Shown: positions 24,411-35,628 of the stretch, piece by piece
Layout: each line of letters starts with the position of its first letter
Numbering within the stretch: the stretch's first letter is position 1
From: Holothuria scabra
Lineage: Eukaryota; Echinodermata; Holothuroidea; Aspidochirotida; Holothuriidae
Assembly (NCBI GenBank): GCA_037179385.1
Contig: CM074179.1
Location: forward strand, 4,774,001 to 4,838,000
DNA: 64,000 nucleotides
Direction: 5' to 3'
Notes under the pieces: model-generated
Database searches by the model: none
What the model was told of the DNA's origin: nothing
What the model saw: the letters and a program-made list of their open reading frames with translations, nothing else
Translations under genes and position numbers: made by a program

Positions 24411-25202
24411 ATGAAGGTGATTTGGCCGAATTCTCAACGGAAAAAGACAGTTCCGTATGGAGCTGAAGAAAGACATTCCCTCCGTCATGTCATAGGGGGT
24501 TCGAAGGCCCACATCAGGTATTTCGGTCAACCCCGCACCTGTTTTCAGTGTAGAGAGGAGGGACATGAGGCCAATTCATGCCCTAACAAACGTTGTGGTA
24601 GATGCCTGCAGTTGGGGTATGAAAAGGCAACAAGTCCCAATGATGTGCGGTGTAACTTGTGCGGGGAGGAGGGACATGTCTCTGGTGCCTGCCCCACATC
24701 GTACTCTGCACGTGCAAGTGCAGATGTGGAGCCGGCTAGTGAACCCTCGTCTTCAGACCCTGAACCAATGGTGGAGGAACCCAGGTCCCCTACGCCTGAT
24801 GAGGTGGCACATCAGGTGGAACAAGAGTTCCTAGCTTCTAAGGGATGTGAGGTGGTCTGTGGAAACCCTGAGGTAGGCCCTTCCCAACACTCCACATCAG
24901 TACCTGAGGCACAATCCGCACCAGCTCCTGGGGAGGCTGGAATACTGACAGTGGAGAATGACCTTCAACTGTCATCGGATTCGGAGTCTGACACTGCCAT
25001 GTCAGATGTGGGAGGACCTGCCTCAGAGCCTCCACCAAAGGACCCACCATCTGGGGAGGGCTGGTTTGATTTGTGTGAGGCCGTTGAAGTTGAGCCCACG
25101 TTGAAAAGGTCGGCCTCAAGGGAGGTGTCCGACCGGGAGGGGGAGATAGTCCTTCTGTGCCACCAGCACCAGATCCATGTAATAAAAAGGCCAGTTTTGT
25201 AA
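24411..25202 (+). pseudogene. LINE ORF1 remnant, copy D
   Basis: The frame encodes the C-terminal two-thirds of ORF1. Three CCHC motifs are present (CFQCREEGHEANSC, CGRCLQLGYEKATS, CNLCGEEGHVSGAC). The second has lost its histidine (Y instead of H) and its final cysteine. The tail is acidic with SGEGWFDLCEAVEVEP. The C-terminus is out of frame after about 25145, giving a novel end instead of the PPAPDPCNKKA sequence seen in copy E. Upstream, one-base losses near 24420-24500 break the RRM-like part. Confidence 0.8.
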
Positions 25203-25216
25203 TTTCACACTCCACA

Positions 25217-27431
25217 TTTCATGAATGGTCCCGTGTCCCTCATGACCTCATGAGGGACAGTCGGAAGCGGTCCAGAATATTCCAGTGTTGTAAATCATTA
25301 GGTGTGGACTTCGTTTTCCTCCAAGAGACTCGCATTTGTACGCTTCCTTTGGTTCCGCATCTTCCTGTGGATCTGTCATTGTAGTTTCTCCAAGATGGAC
25401 TACCCTGGTAGGAAAGGTTAATCATGACCATGAGGGCCGATTGGTATGCATCACCATCAAACATCCTTGCGGGAACTTCTTATGTAACGTTTATGCCCCT
25501 AACCAACCTACAGACAGTATTTTTTTTGCTACCCTGCCATCCTTCGTTCCTGGCTGTGCCCCTTGTATCCTATCTGGAGACTTCAACCGTGTCCCTGACA
25601 CACGGTTTGATCGAATGTCCACCTTCAAATCTTCAAGCTGTAGTGTCGGTATGGTGGAGTTGGACATGTTCACAAAGAATCACGACATTGTTGACGTTTG
25701 GAAAGTGCAGCATCCTGGCTTGTCCGTGTTCACTTGGCACCGCCCTGATGGCACGGACGCCTCAAGGTTGGACCGGGTGTACGCTCCAACGGCTCTGTCA
25801 CCAAGTGATTGCGAAGTTGTGGCATGTCCAATTTCGGACCATGATGCAGTTACCGTCTCACTCCAACCCCCAGAGTGCAGAAGGGAGGAGTTCCTTTCAC
25901 TTTGCTCTAGGGAGAGGAACGGAGACCCCTCCGCACTTCATGCAATCCACCAGTATCTTGATGAAAAACTACACCGGGCCCGCGTTCGTGCTCGTGTGCA
26001 TTGTGTGGAGGCGGAGTAGAAACCAACCATACCGGGACGATCGCAGTATAAAAGCTGTCCGTGACGTCCACGGTGTGGTACATAAGGACCCTTTCGACAT
26101 TGTAGAAGAGTATAAAAACTTTTATGAGCAGCTGTATACCCAGGCAGATGTCGATGAAGACATTCAAGACCCTCTCTAAAGATCAGAATGATGAACTCCG
26201 GGGTACCGTAGCACATAATCTCTGTGATGTGTTCGTCACTCGCCACTCGCAGCGCACAGGAATAATAACTTTGCCTAAGTAAAAAGGAACGGCCAATCAA
26301 CTTGTTAAATGGCTAGGCACAGTTATGCCAGATCTTGTAGGGTCCTTTCAGACTTGTGCGGTGCGGGGACACAGTATTCAGCAGAATCTTTGGGTGGTGC
26401 GGGACTTAGTTGAATACGTGATGGGCCATCTTCCATGTGCGCTGGTCTCCCTCGATCAGGAGAAGGCCTCCGACACGGTTGATCATGGATTCCTCTTTAA
26501 AATTTTGAAGAAGGTTTGTTTGAATCCAGTGTAAACAGTCGGGTTATCGTTAATGGCCTACCTTCAGACCCCTCCAGTGTCCAACGTGGCGTACGGCAGG
26601 GGTGCCCCCTGTCACCATTACTATACGTATTGTTTAGTGAATCACTAGCAAAAGCCTTTCAAGTAGAGCCTTTGTTTTAACTTTTTCACATTCCCGGTGT
26701 TGTTGACGTTAGTGCCTTCAGTATGCTGATGACGTCACATGCGTAGTCTCCGACCTAGCTTCCTTCAAGGCCCTTACTGGCACGTTGTCTAAGTTTCAAA
26801 GAGCCACAGGTGCCAGACTGAATCCCAATAAGACCAAATGACTTCGCCTAGGTAATGGCGGTCAAGAAGACTGCCCTTTGCTGCATCATGGGTAGATGAC
26901 GCCATAAGGATCAACGGCATATGGTTTGGTTATGGGCAAACCGAGTCACCTACCTGCAATGAGAAAGTGGACCTGGTGGAAGCTAGGTTGAAGGACTTCG
27001 GCGCGCGCCACATTAGCCTGTTCGGAAAAGTGACAGTTATCAATCGTTTTATTTATCCCCTTTTGTGGTATCCAGGCACTGTTCTGGCTGCTGCAAAGGG
27101 TGTCCTGTTGCGTCTCGAGAGGGTTGTGTTTAGGTTTTCTCCTGACCAAGTGTGTTTATAGTGCTGTAGACAGCAGAATGCCTTTTGCGTATTTTGTCCG
27201 TTATTGGGGGGATTATCATTCCGTCAGTTCTTTCCCTCCCTGTTTAGTAATAGTGCACCCCACAGCTGGAGGCCCTCGGAAACATACAGTCAAATGAGGT
27301 ACGTTTCGCAGTTAAGTGCAAGGGACCTATACCAGGCTGTTTTTGAAGATTTGGTTGGCCAATCACTATGCTTCAGGTTCGGAAGTGTGGCGTGTGGTCC
27401 ACAGCAGATCATTAGATTACCGCAGGCGAGA
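25217..27431 (+). pseudogene. LINE ORF2 remnant, copy D
   Basis: The endonuclease is internally deleted: the text between the LQET motif near 25320 and YASFGSASSCGSVI is gone, and GDFN is followed by R instead of C. SDHDAV is kept near 25839. RT pieces lie in several frames: VRGHSIQQNLW near 26360, a damaged DQEKASDTVDH near 26455, GVRQGCPLSPLLYVL near 26590 and YADDVT near 26730. Multiple deletions, for example the lost thumb spacer near 26510-26530, make this non-functional. Confidence 0.8.
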
Positions 27432-27524
27432 CCCTCTCTAAAGATCAGAATGATGAACTTGGCTCCCCTTTGACTATTGACGAGCTCTGGAAGGCAGTGG
27501 TGAAGATGAAAGGCGGAAACAAGA
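27432..27524 (+). mobile_element. Small displaced LINE ORF2 fragment
   Basis: A ~90-bp plus-strand piece (CCTCTCTAAAGATCAGAATG, then GAGCTCTGGAAGGCAGTGG) belongs to the linker between endonuclease and RT, but lies after the C-terminal part of copy D. It marks the junction between copy D and the inverted copy E and shows a rearrangement, not simple insertion. Confidence 0.65.
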
Positions 27525-27525
27525 T

Positions 27526-28472
27526 ACTGTTGGATTCCATGAAGTGCGGAGGGGTCTCCGTTCCTCTCCCTAGAGCAAAGTGAAAAGAACTCCTCCCTTC
27601 TTCGACGACCTCTTGCTACACAGTATTCCACTGTAAAACGTTTGATGCGGGTCTTTACATCATCCCACCACTCTAAATCTGTTGAAAAGGCCGGCCTTCG
27701 CCACCCTTCGTACATGGCCTTAAAATCTTTGCTATATTCAGCCTCCGTTAGAATATCTGTGTTCATTTTCCAGAACCCCCTCCCTACTGGCCATGACTCT
27801 GGGGGTTGGAATGAGACAGTAACTGCATCATGGTCCGAAAAACTTCGCAATCACTTGGTGACAGAGCCGTTGGAGCGTACACCCGGTCCAACCTTGAGGC
27901 GTCCGTGCCATCAGGGCGGTGCCAAGTGAACACGGACAAGCCAGGATGCTGCACTCTCCAAACGTCAACCATATCGTGATTCTTTGTGAACAAACTCCAC
28001 CATACCGACACTACAGCTTGAAGATGTGAAGGTGGACATTCGATCAAACCGTGTGTCAGGGACACAGTTGAAGTCTCCAGATAGAATACAAGGGGCACAG
28101 CCAGGAACGAAGGATGGCAGGGTAGCAAAGAAGCAAAAAAATTCCTTCTGTCTGTAGGTTGGTTAGGGGCATAAACGTTACATAAGAAGTTCCCGCAAGG
28201 ATGTTTGATGGTGATGCATATCAACCAGCCCTCCATCTTGGAGAAACTAAAATGACAGATCCACAAGAAGATGCGGAACCAAAGGAAGCGTACAAACCCC
28301 CACCCCATTCGTAGGACCAGGTGTAGACATCGTCCTCATTAACAATGTGAGTGTCTTGGAGGAAAACGAAGTCCACACCTAATGATTTACAAAATTGGAA
28401 TATTCTGGACCGCTTCCGACTGTCCCTCATGCCGTTAACATTCAGGGTCATGAGGAACAGGGGACCATTCAT
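27526..28472 (-). pseudogene. LINE ORF2 endonuclease remnant, copy E
   Basis: The endonuclease motifs lie in order over three frames: LTLNVNGMRDSRKRSRIF and LQDTH (E kept as D in the usual QETH), YAPNQPTDRR, ETSTV-type text where GDFN is expected, and SDHDAV near 27840. Frameshifts near 28230, 28130 and 27850 separate them. After the REEFFSLCSRERNGDPSALH stretch the frame collides with the junction at 27525. No RT is present. Confidence 0.75.
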
Positions 28473-28490
28473 GAAATGTGGAGTGTGAAA

Positions 28491-29651
28491 TTACAAAACG
28501 GTCTCTGACCTGGCCTTTTTATTACATGGATCTGGTGCTGGTGGCACAGAAGGACTAACTCCCCCTCCCCGGTCGGACACCTCCCCTGAGGCCGACCTTT
28601 TCAACTTGGGCTCAAGTTCAACAGCCTCACACAAATCAAACCAGCCCTCCCCAGATGGTGGGTCCTTTGGTGGAGGCTCTGAGGCAGGTCCTCCTACATC
28701 TGACATGGCAGTGTCAGACTCCGAATCCGATGACAGTTGAAGGTCATTCTCCACTGTCAGTATTCCAGCCTCCCCAGGAGCTGTGGAGTGTTGGGAAGGG
28801 CCTACCTCAGGGTTCCCCCAGACCACCTCACATCCCTTAGAAGCTAGGAACTCTTGTTCCACCTGATGTGCCACCTCATCAGGCGTAGGGGACCTGGGTT
28901 CCTCCACCATTGGTTCAGGGTCTGAAGAGGGTTCACTTGCCGGCCCCACATCTGCACTTGCACGCGCAGAGTACGATGTGGGGCAGGCACCAGAGACATG
29001 TCCCTCCTCCCCACACAGGTTACACCGCACCTGATTGGGACATGTTGCCCTCTCATGCCCCAACTGCAGGCATCTGCCACAACGTTTGTTTGGGCATGAC
29101 TTGGCCTCATGCCCCTCCTCCCTACACTGGAAACAGGTGCGGGGCTGACCGAAATACCTGATGTGGGCCTTAGAACCCCCTATGAACAGGACGGAGGGGA
29201 TGTCTCGTTTTAGCTCCATACGGAACTGTCTCTTTCCGTTGAGAATACCGGCCAATTCACCTTCTTTATACTTTACCCAACGCCAGTCAGAGACAGTTCC
29301 GTATTGTCCTAGAACCCTCGCCACCAGGCCCTGATCTACCTCAAAATTGAGGTACAATACCGTCACCACCACAGAGCGATCATATGGGGTGATAGTGAGA
29401 CCCTCCACACCCTTAAGGGAGGAAACCCCCTTTAATCGGGCAGCATCAGTCCGGAACTTCAAATAATACGTATTTCGGGATGCAAGGGCCTGCAGCATCT
29501 CTATATCCTTAACCTCTACCTTATTGTTCTTCAACACAGAAAAAACATGCTGGGTTGTAACATTCCCCCTCGACTCAAACTGTAACTTGCAAAGGTTTGA
29601 GGCACAAGGCCACGCAGCAACTACAGAGAAAACTTCAGCACAGCAGTTCAA
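28491..29651 (-). pseudogene. Long open LINE ORF1 frame lacking its start codon, copy E
   Basis: A 386-codon frame with no internal stop is the best ORF1 in the window. Residues 60-150 hold an RRM-like region (VVVTVLYLNFEVDQGLV). Residues 173-213 hold three perfect C-x2-C-x4-H-x4-C knuckles (CFQCREEGHEAKSC, CGRCLQLGHERATC, CNLCGEEGHVSGAC). The tail is Pro/Ser/acid-rich with SGEGWFDLCE. The frame opens with TTG, not ATG. Alignment with copy F shows a ~33-bp deletion removing the ATGCCC start, so the next in-frame ATG is about codon 52. The body is intact but the start is lost. Confidence 0.8.
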
Positions 29652-29879
29652 ACCCAGGCAGGGAAAATAGGGAACCCAACACTAAACTATAGACCAGGCG
29701 TGCTTTAAAACGAGCACGGCTAAACCACGTCCCCAAGCGAGAGACTACACCCAATATCCAACACTTCAGTTAAATGACAGTAGATTATGTTCATTGCAAT
29801 AATAGAACTCTGACTATAACTATTTACATACCCAATTCCATCGGCCAATCCCATCCCGCCCACGCAATACCCGAGCTAT

Positions 29880-32800
29880 TTACACAAAACTATGTAAAGA
29901 TAATATTACAACCCCGTCAGCCCGCACCGAAACAAGCGGACCCCACCGTCTGCTGAACGTCGACCTTGGCAAACGAACGAAGTTAGCCTCCGCCCTCACC
30001 TTAACCTCCGCTTTTACCGATGCCAGGAGGACGTCAGCAGTCCCGCCCTTTCCCCTAAATACAATATTGCACCGGTCTCTCCATATAGCAAGCTTCACGG
30101 AAGCCGAGACAAAGGTAAGTATCCCGCAAACACTCGCATTGCAAGGCGGGGGCGAAAGACCATACAGTGCATAGTCCTGACCGACCGCCCAGCTGTTGGA
30201 AAACGTGAGGCGATCGGCCAGGACTTGAAACCATTCCCACAGGAGAGCCACCAAATCACACCGCCAAAACACATGAGGCACACTCTCCCACTTAGTGCAT
30301 CCAATACGGGGGCAAATGCCATCTCCAAGACGCCACCGAAGGCGCTTGAGGTTAGTAACAATGACGTCATGTGCGAGTCGCCACAGCAAGTCTCGCCGGC
30401 GGTAATCGAGTGACTTGCTGTGGACTACACGCCACACTTTCGGTCCCGACGCATAGTTGTTGGGTCGGACCTGTCCAACCATGTCATCAAAAATGGCCTG
30501 GTACAGGTCCCCCACAGTGGACTACGAAACATCCCCCACTGTTGACATAATGCGGAGAGCGTCCCCCATGTTGCAATATGCCACAGTTGGTCTCCAGCTG
30601 TGGGGTACACTGTTACTGAAAAGGGAGGGAAAGTACCAACGAAATGATAGCCCCCCCCCCCCCCCCCCCCCAGTAAGGCACAAAGAATGTAAACGGCGAG
30701 TGGCTCTCAACGGCACTAAAAACACATCTGGTCAGGAGAAAACGGAGCTTCGAGGGAAGGTGCACCAGACCCAAACCCCCGTACCTACATTCCTGGTACA
30801 CCGTCTTTCTTTTGACCAGCTCCGTTTTCCCTGACCACAGAAACCCAAAAATGGCCCTCTCAAGTCGTATCAGGACCCTCTCTGGAGCAGCCAGAACAGT
30901 GCCCGGATACCACAAGAGAGGGTAAACAAAACGGTTGATTACTGTCACCTTTCCCATAAGAGTTAGATATCTATCGCCAAAGGATGTCAACCTAGCCTCC
31001 ACCAGGTCCGCTTTTTCATTCCAGGTAAGTAACTCTGGAGAACCATAACCAAACCATAGGCCATTAATTTTAATGGCGTCGTCAACCCACGATGCTGTGA
31101 AAGGAAGGGGCTTCCACCGCCACTTGCCCAGACGGAGTCCCTTGGTTTTAGTGGGGTTTAGTCTGGCACCTGTCGCCCTGAATGAGGGTAGGTCGGAGAC
31201 CACACAAGTGACATCATCAGCATACTGGAGGCATTTGACTTTGGCTCCACCAGGTATGTGAAAGGGTTTGAACGAAGACTCTACTTGTAAGGCTCTAGTT
31301 AGAGATTCGCTGAATAACACATAAAGTAGGGGTGACAGAGGGCACCCCTGACGTACCCCACGTCGGACCCTGAAGGGTTCCGATGGTACACCATTAACAA
31401 CAACCCGACTATATACATTACCATACAACAAGGTTACCCAATTAACAAAGGTTGGGCTTAACTTAAATTTCCTCAATACTTTAAAAAGAAACCCATGATC
31501 CACCATGTCGAAGGCTTTCTCCTGGTCAAGGGAGACAAGCGCACATGGCATATCATGGTCCTTCACATACTCAACCAGGTCCCGCACCAACCAGATGGTC
31601 TGCTGGATACTGTGTCCACGCACCGCGCATGTCTGGTAAGGCCCTACAAGATCCGGCATAACAGTGCCCAGTCTGTTACAAAGGGCTTTCGCAAGGATCT
31701 TGTAGTCCACATTCAACAGGGTGATTGGTCGCTCATTTTTTGGCTCAAGTGGATCTCCAGACTTGGGTAGCAAGGTTATTATGCCAGTGCGCTGCGAGGG
31801 GCTCAATGAGCCAGCAAAAAAGGCAGAGACGTATACATCACGAAGGTCATGTCCAACGGTACCCCAGAAGTGTTTGTAAAATTCCACTGGAATACCATCT
31901 GACCCAGGTGCCTTTCCGCCTTTCATCTTTGCTACTGCCTTCCAGAGTTCGACGACAGTCAATGGAGCGCCAAGATCATCATTCTGCTCTTTAGAGGAGA
32001 ACTTCTGCCTGAGTGTAAAGATTCTCATAGAAACTTCTAAATATGTCAACTATGTCGAGAGGGTCCTTCTGTACTGTACCATGGGCATCTCGCACCGCCT
32101 TTATGCGGCGGTCAGTGGCGTACTGCGAGGCATCCCGGTAAAACTTGATTGTAGGCTTTTCCTCCGCCTCCACGCAATGAACACGGGCACGTATGCGGGC
32201 CCCATGTAGTTTTTTATCAAGGTGTTGCTGAATTGCGTGAAGAGCGGAGGAGTCCCCATTGAGCAGAGCAAGAGGAACTCCTCCCTTCTTCAACGAGCTC
32301 TTGCTACACAGTACTCAATAGTGAACTGCTTGATGCGGGACTTTACGTCATCCCACCATTCCAAACCCGTTGGGAAGGCTGGCTTTAATGTTCGCCACCC
32401 TTCGTACCTGGCTTTTAACTGTGCAATATAATCTGTTTCTGTTAAAACATCAGTATTCATTTTCCAGAAACCCCTCCCTGTTGGCCATGACTCGGGGGGT
32501 TGAAAGGAGACTGCATCATGATCCGAAATTGGACATGGCACAACATCACAGTTGGTTGGTGACAGAGCCGGTGGAGAGTAAACTCGGTCCAGCCTTGAGG
32601 CCTCCGTGCCATCTATCTGGTCGGTGCCAAGTGAACACGGACAACCCCGGGTGTTGTGCTCTCCAAACGTCAACCATGTCATGATTCTTTGTGAACATGT
32701 CCAATTCCGAAATACCAACACCAGGGCCTGAAGAGGTACACGAGGACAATCTGTCGAGTCGTGTGTTGGGGACGCAGTTAAAGTCTCCAGCCAGGATACA

Positions 32801-33211
32801 TGGGGCACTGCCAGGGACGAAAGATGGTAGGGAGGTGAAAAAGTTCCTCCTGTCGGAGGGCCGATTTGGCGCGTACACATTACATAGCAGAAAGCTACCA
32901 TTGGGATGCTTTATGGTAACGCATACCAAACGGCCCTCATGATCAGAATCAACTTTTCCAACCAGGGAGGTCCACCTTGGTGAAATTAAAATAACTGTTC
33001 CGCAAGAGGATGCTGAGCCAAGGGAGGCATGCAATCCTCCACCCCACTCAAAGGACCAGGTGTGGACATCGTCCTCATTCACTATGTGTGTCTCTTGGAG
33101 TAAAACGAAGTCCACAGCTAGTGACTTACAAAACTGAAAAATTCTGGCCCGCTTCCGACTGTCCCTCATACCGTTGACGTTCAGGGTCAAGAGGGATAGG
33201 GGCACAGCCAT
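29880..33211 (-). pseudogene. LINE ORF2, nearly complete but frameshifted, copy F
   Basis: It starts at a true ATG (MAVPLSLLTLNVNGMRD). The endonuclease has LQETH, AGDFNCVPNTRLDR and, after a shift near 32620, SDHDAVSFQ. A 478-codon uninterrupted frame (30613-32049) carries the RT: RPITLLNVDYKILAKAL, SLDQEKAFDMVDHG, GVRQGCPLSPLLYVL and LQYADDVTCVV, the most complete RT in the window. It has a ~14-codon in-frame deletion after VVSDLPSF. A 21-base C-run (30651-30671, plus strand) breaks the frame before the C-terminal domain (29880-30515) with CPRIGCTKWESVPHVFWRC. A further shift lies near 32020-32050. Confidence 0.85.
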
Positions 33212-33239
33212 GGAAGGGTTGGCATCTAAACATCTGTTT

Positions 33240-34278
33240 GGATCTTACTGACCTTATAACGAGGGGTGGTATGGGGGCCTCAGACACTTGGTCAGACACC
33301 TCACCCGAGGCAGATCTCTTTAATGAGGATTCGGGTATCCCTTCACCAGAATCAAACCAGCTCTCTCCCAACGGTAGCTCCCTAATGTACTGACCTGGGG
33401 CAGACTCCCCAACATCTGACATGGCAGTGCCAGACTCCGAGTCAGAGGAGAGCTGTAGGTCCTCCTCTACTGTCGTCACTCCAGCCTCCTCGGGTGCCAG
33501 GGGTGGAGAGTCTGCCTCAGGGATCCCTTTCCCCTCCCCACACTTCTTTGAGGCGAGGAACTCCTGCTCTACCTCACGAGCCACCCTCTCCAGATCCTCT
33601 GGTGCATCCGAGTTGTCGAGCATAGGTTCTGGGTCTGGTTGCGTGGGTTCGGGTGTCAGCCCCTCATCACCACTGACACGTGCAGAGTAGGACGTGGGGC
33701 AGGCACCAGAGATGTGTCCATCCTCCCCACAAAGGTTGCACCTCACGTCATTGGGACACTCAGCCTTGTCGTGCCCCAACTGTCTACACCGCCCACAACG
33801 TCTGTTGGGACACGACCTGGCCTCGTGCCCCTCCTCCCCACACTTAAAACAGGTGCGGGGCTGACCAAAGTACCGTATATGGGCTTTAGCGCCCCCTATG
33901 AAGAGGAAGGATGGAATGTCCCTCTTCAATACCATACGGAACTGCCTCTTGCCGTTCAGTATGCCCTTCAACTCACCATCACCGTAGGTGCACCACATAC
34001 TGCTTGAGACAGTTCCGTACTGCCCAAGAACCATATGCGATCATATGGGGTGACGGTGAGTCCTTGTACCCCCTTCAGGCGAGACACACCATCCAGCCGG
34101 GCTGCATCTGACCTGAACTTCAGGTCATACGTGTTGCGGGCTTGGAGCGCCTGCAACATCTCAATTTGTTTAACCTCAACACCACTTTTCTTCAATAAAC
34201 TAAACACTTGAGGAGGTGACACATTTGCCTCCGACTCGAACTGTAACTTAACAATGCTACTATCCCTACACGCGGGCA
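33240..34278 (-). pseudogene. LINE ORF1 with intact ATG but internal deletion, copy F
   Basis: A genuine ATG at 34278-34276 starts MPACRDSSIVKLQFESEANV, the only in-frame ORF1 start in the window. The N-terminal half reaches TVTPYDR at about 34035. An ~85-bp deletion there removes the RRM-like core (VVVTVLYLNFEV in copy E), and the frame shifts. The rest carries CFKCGEEGHEARSC, CGRCRQLGHDKAEC and CNLCGEDGHISGAC, then an acidic tail. The GWFDL box reads ESWFDSGE. The C-terminus runs through into ORF2 sequence, so the stop codon is lost. Confidence 0.8.
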
Positions 34279-34408
34279 TAGCAGCAAAGGTTTGTGGCAC
34301 GAGGCCACACAGTAAACAGGAGAAAGGAAAAAAAAACTTCAGCACCGAACGTCAAACCAAGGTAGGGGAAAATAGAAAAGTAACCCAATACAAAACACAA
34401 CTGTCGAA

Positions 34409-34434
34409 CAGGCGTGCTTTAAGACGAGCACGAC
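34409..34434 (-). promoter_or_regulatory. Conserved 5' UTR hairpin of the LINE family
   Basis: Read on the minus strand, CGTGCTCGTCTTAAAGCACG forms a 6-bp stem (CGTGCT/AGCACG) with an 8-base loop. The same stem, with loops differing by one or two bases, is found at 21916-21935 (plus) and 29699-29718 (minus). An unchanged stem with a drifting loop suggests RNA structure. The role (translation, packaging or promoter) is unknown. Confidence 0.55.
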
Positions 34435-34615
34435 CAAACCTCTCTACTTAGTAGGGACCACACCCAACGCTTCAATAATGATAGAAGTATAGTATAGTAT
34501 AGTATACCAAGTAAGCAGTGCACAGCGCAGCAATACAATGCTAAAATTCAGCACGAGCAATCGCCGAGAGCTCCGTGAAAACACGTCCGCTCTCGACGAA
34601 GACCTGAACTGAACT

Positions 34616-35154
34616 GAGAGTGTGTCACATGTGTTTTGGCAGTGTGAATTTGTTGCCCTCCTTTGGGAATTGGAAAGTCCAAGTCCTGAGTGATCGCTTG
34701 ACGATGGGCAACACATGGACGGTCGGCCGGGACTATGCTTTGTATGGTCTTTCACCCCCGCCAAGCAATACAAGTATTCAGGGCATACTTACCTTTGCTT
34801 CGGCCTCCATAAAGCTGGCCTTATGGAGAGACCGATGTAACGTTGTTTTTAGGGGGATGGGGAAGTCTGCGGACGTCGTCCTGGCATCGGTGAAGGCGGA
34901 GGTTAGGCTGAGGGGTGAGTCCGACCTCGTTCGTTTGCCAAGGTCGGCGTTCGGTAGGCGATGGGGTCCACTCGTTTCGGTGGGTATGAAAGGGGTTTGT
35001 AAATAGTACGTAATTATCTGTGTGTATAATTTTCTGTACATAGTTTGTAAATATCTGTATATATAGCTTATTACTGTAATGAACATAATTTTCTGTTTGA
35101 TTTAGCAGTCTGTAAATAGTTTTGCGTTTATGTTTTTGCCCGATCCGGTTTCAG
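34616..35154 (+). mobile_element. LINE fragment G1: ORF2 C-terminus and 3' UTR
   Basis: It starts in the Cys/His motif (SVSHVFWQCEF-like text) and runs through YALYGLSPPPSNTSIQGI to the ORF2 stop, then the 3' UTR (TGTAAATAG repeats, AACATAATTTTCTGTTTGAT, GCCCGATCCGGTTTCAG), and breaks near 35154. A 3' UTR of this subtype recurs as the short insertion at 44490. Confidence 0.75.
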
Positions 35155-35628
35155 TTGACTGTATGCTTCCGAGGGCCACCAAGTCTCTGTTCGTCTCTGC
35201 CTTCCTCGCTGGCTCATTGAGCCACTCGCAGCGCACAGGCATAATAACTTTGCTGCCTAAGTCAGGAGACCCCCTCGAACCGAAAAACAAACGGCCAATC
35301 ACCTTGTTACATGTAGATTACAAGATTCTGGCGAGTTATGCCAGATCTTGTAGGGTCCTTTCAGACATGTGCGGTGCGGGGACACAGTATTTAGCAGAAC
35401 CTCTGGGTGTTGCGGGACTGAGTTGAATACGTGATGGACCGTGCTCTTCCATGTGCGCTTGTCTCCCTCGACCAGGAGAAGGCCTTCGACATGGTTGATC
35501 ATGGATTCCTCTTTAAAATGTTGAAGAAGTTTTGTTTGAATCCAGTTTTGTTAAATGAACCTCCTTATTGTATGATAGTGTTAACAGTCGGGTTATCGTT
35601 TATGGCCTACCTTCAAACCCCTTCAGTG

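Larger units (their letters stand above)
24344..27431 (+). mobile_element. Tx1-like LINE copy D, truncated and rearranged
   Basis: This plus-strand copy begins inside ORF1 (CTGGTGGCGAGGGCTCTAGG) and runs to the WRVVHSRSLDYRRR-like part of ORF2. It has no 5' or 3' UTR. Its ORF1 and endonuclease sequence is almost the same as copy E, which lies in the opposite orientation just downstream, so the two form a large inverted repeat. Confidence 0.8.
27525..29770 (-). mobile_element. Tx1-like LINE copy E, 3'-truncated
   Basis: On the minus strand the order is 5' UTR (with hairpin at 29699-29718), ORF1 and the ORF2 endonuclease, ending in the linker before RT. A LINE that keeps its 5' end but loses its 3' end is unusual for reverse-transcription truncation and points to a later rearrangement with copy D. 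Its 5' UTR directly follows the 3' UTR of copy F, giving a head-to-tail pair. Confidence 0.8.
29771..34604 (-). mobile_element. Tx1-like LINE copy F, nearly full length
   Basis: On the minus strand it begins at GGTCTTCGTCGAGAGCGGAC (34604 downward), the same 5' terminus as copy H. It continues through a 5' UTR with hairpin, ORF1 and ORF2, and ends in a 3' UTR that stops short of the family tail near 29771, against the 5' UTR of copy E. Length is about 4.83 kb. No clear target duplication was seen. The sequence just upstream of its 5' end is the plus-strand fragment G1. Confidence 0.85.
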
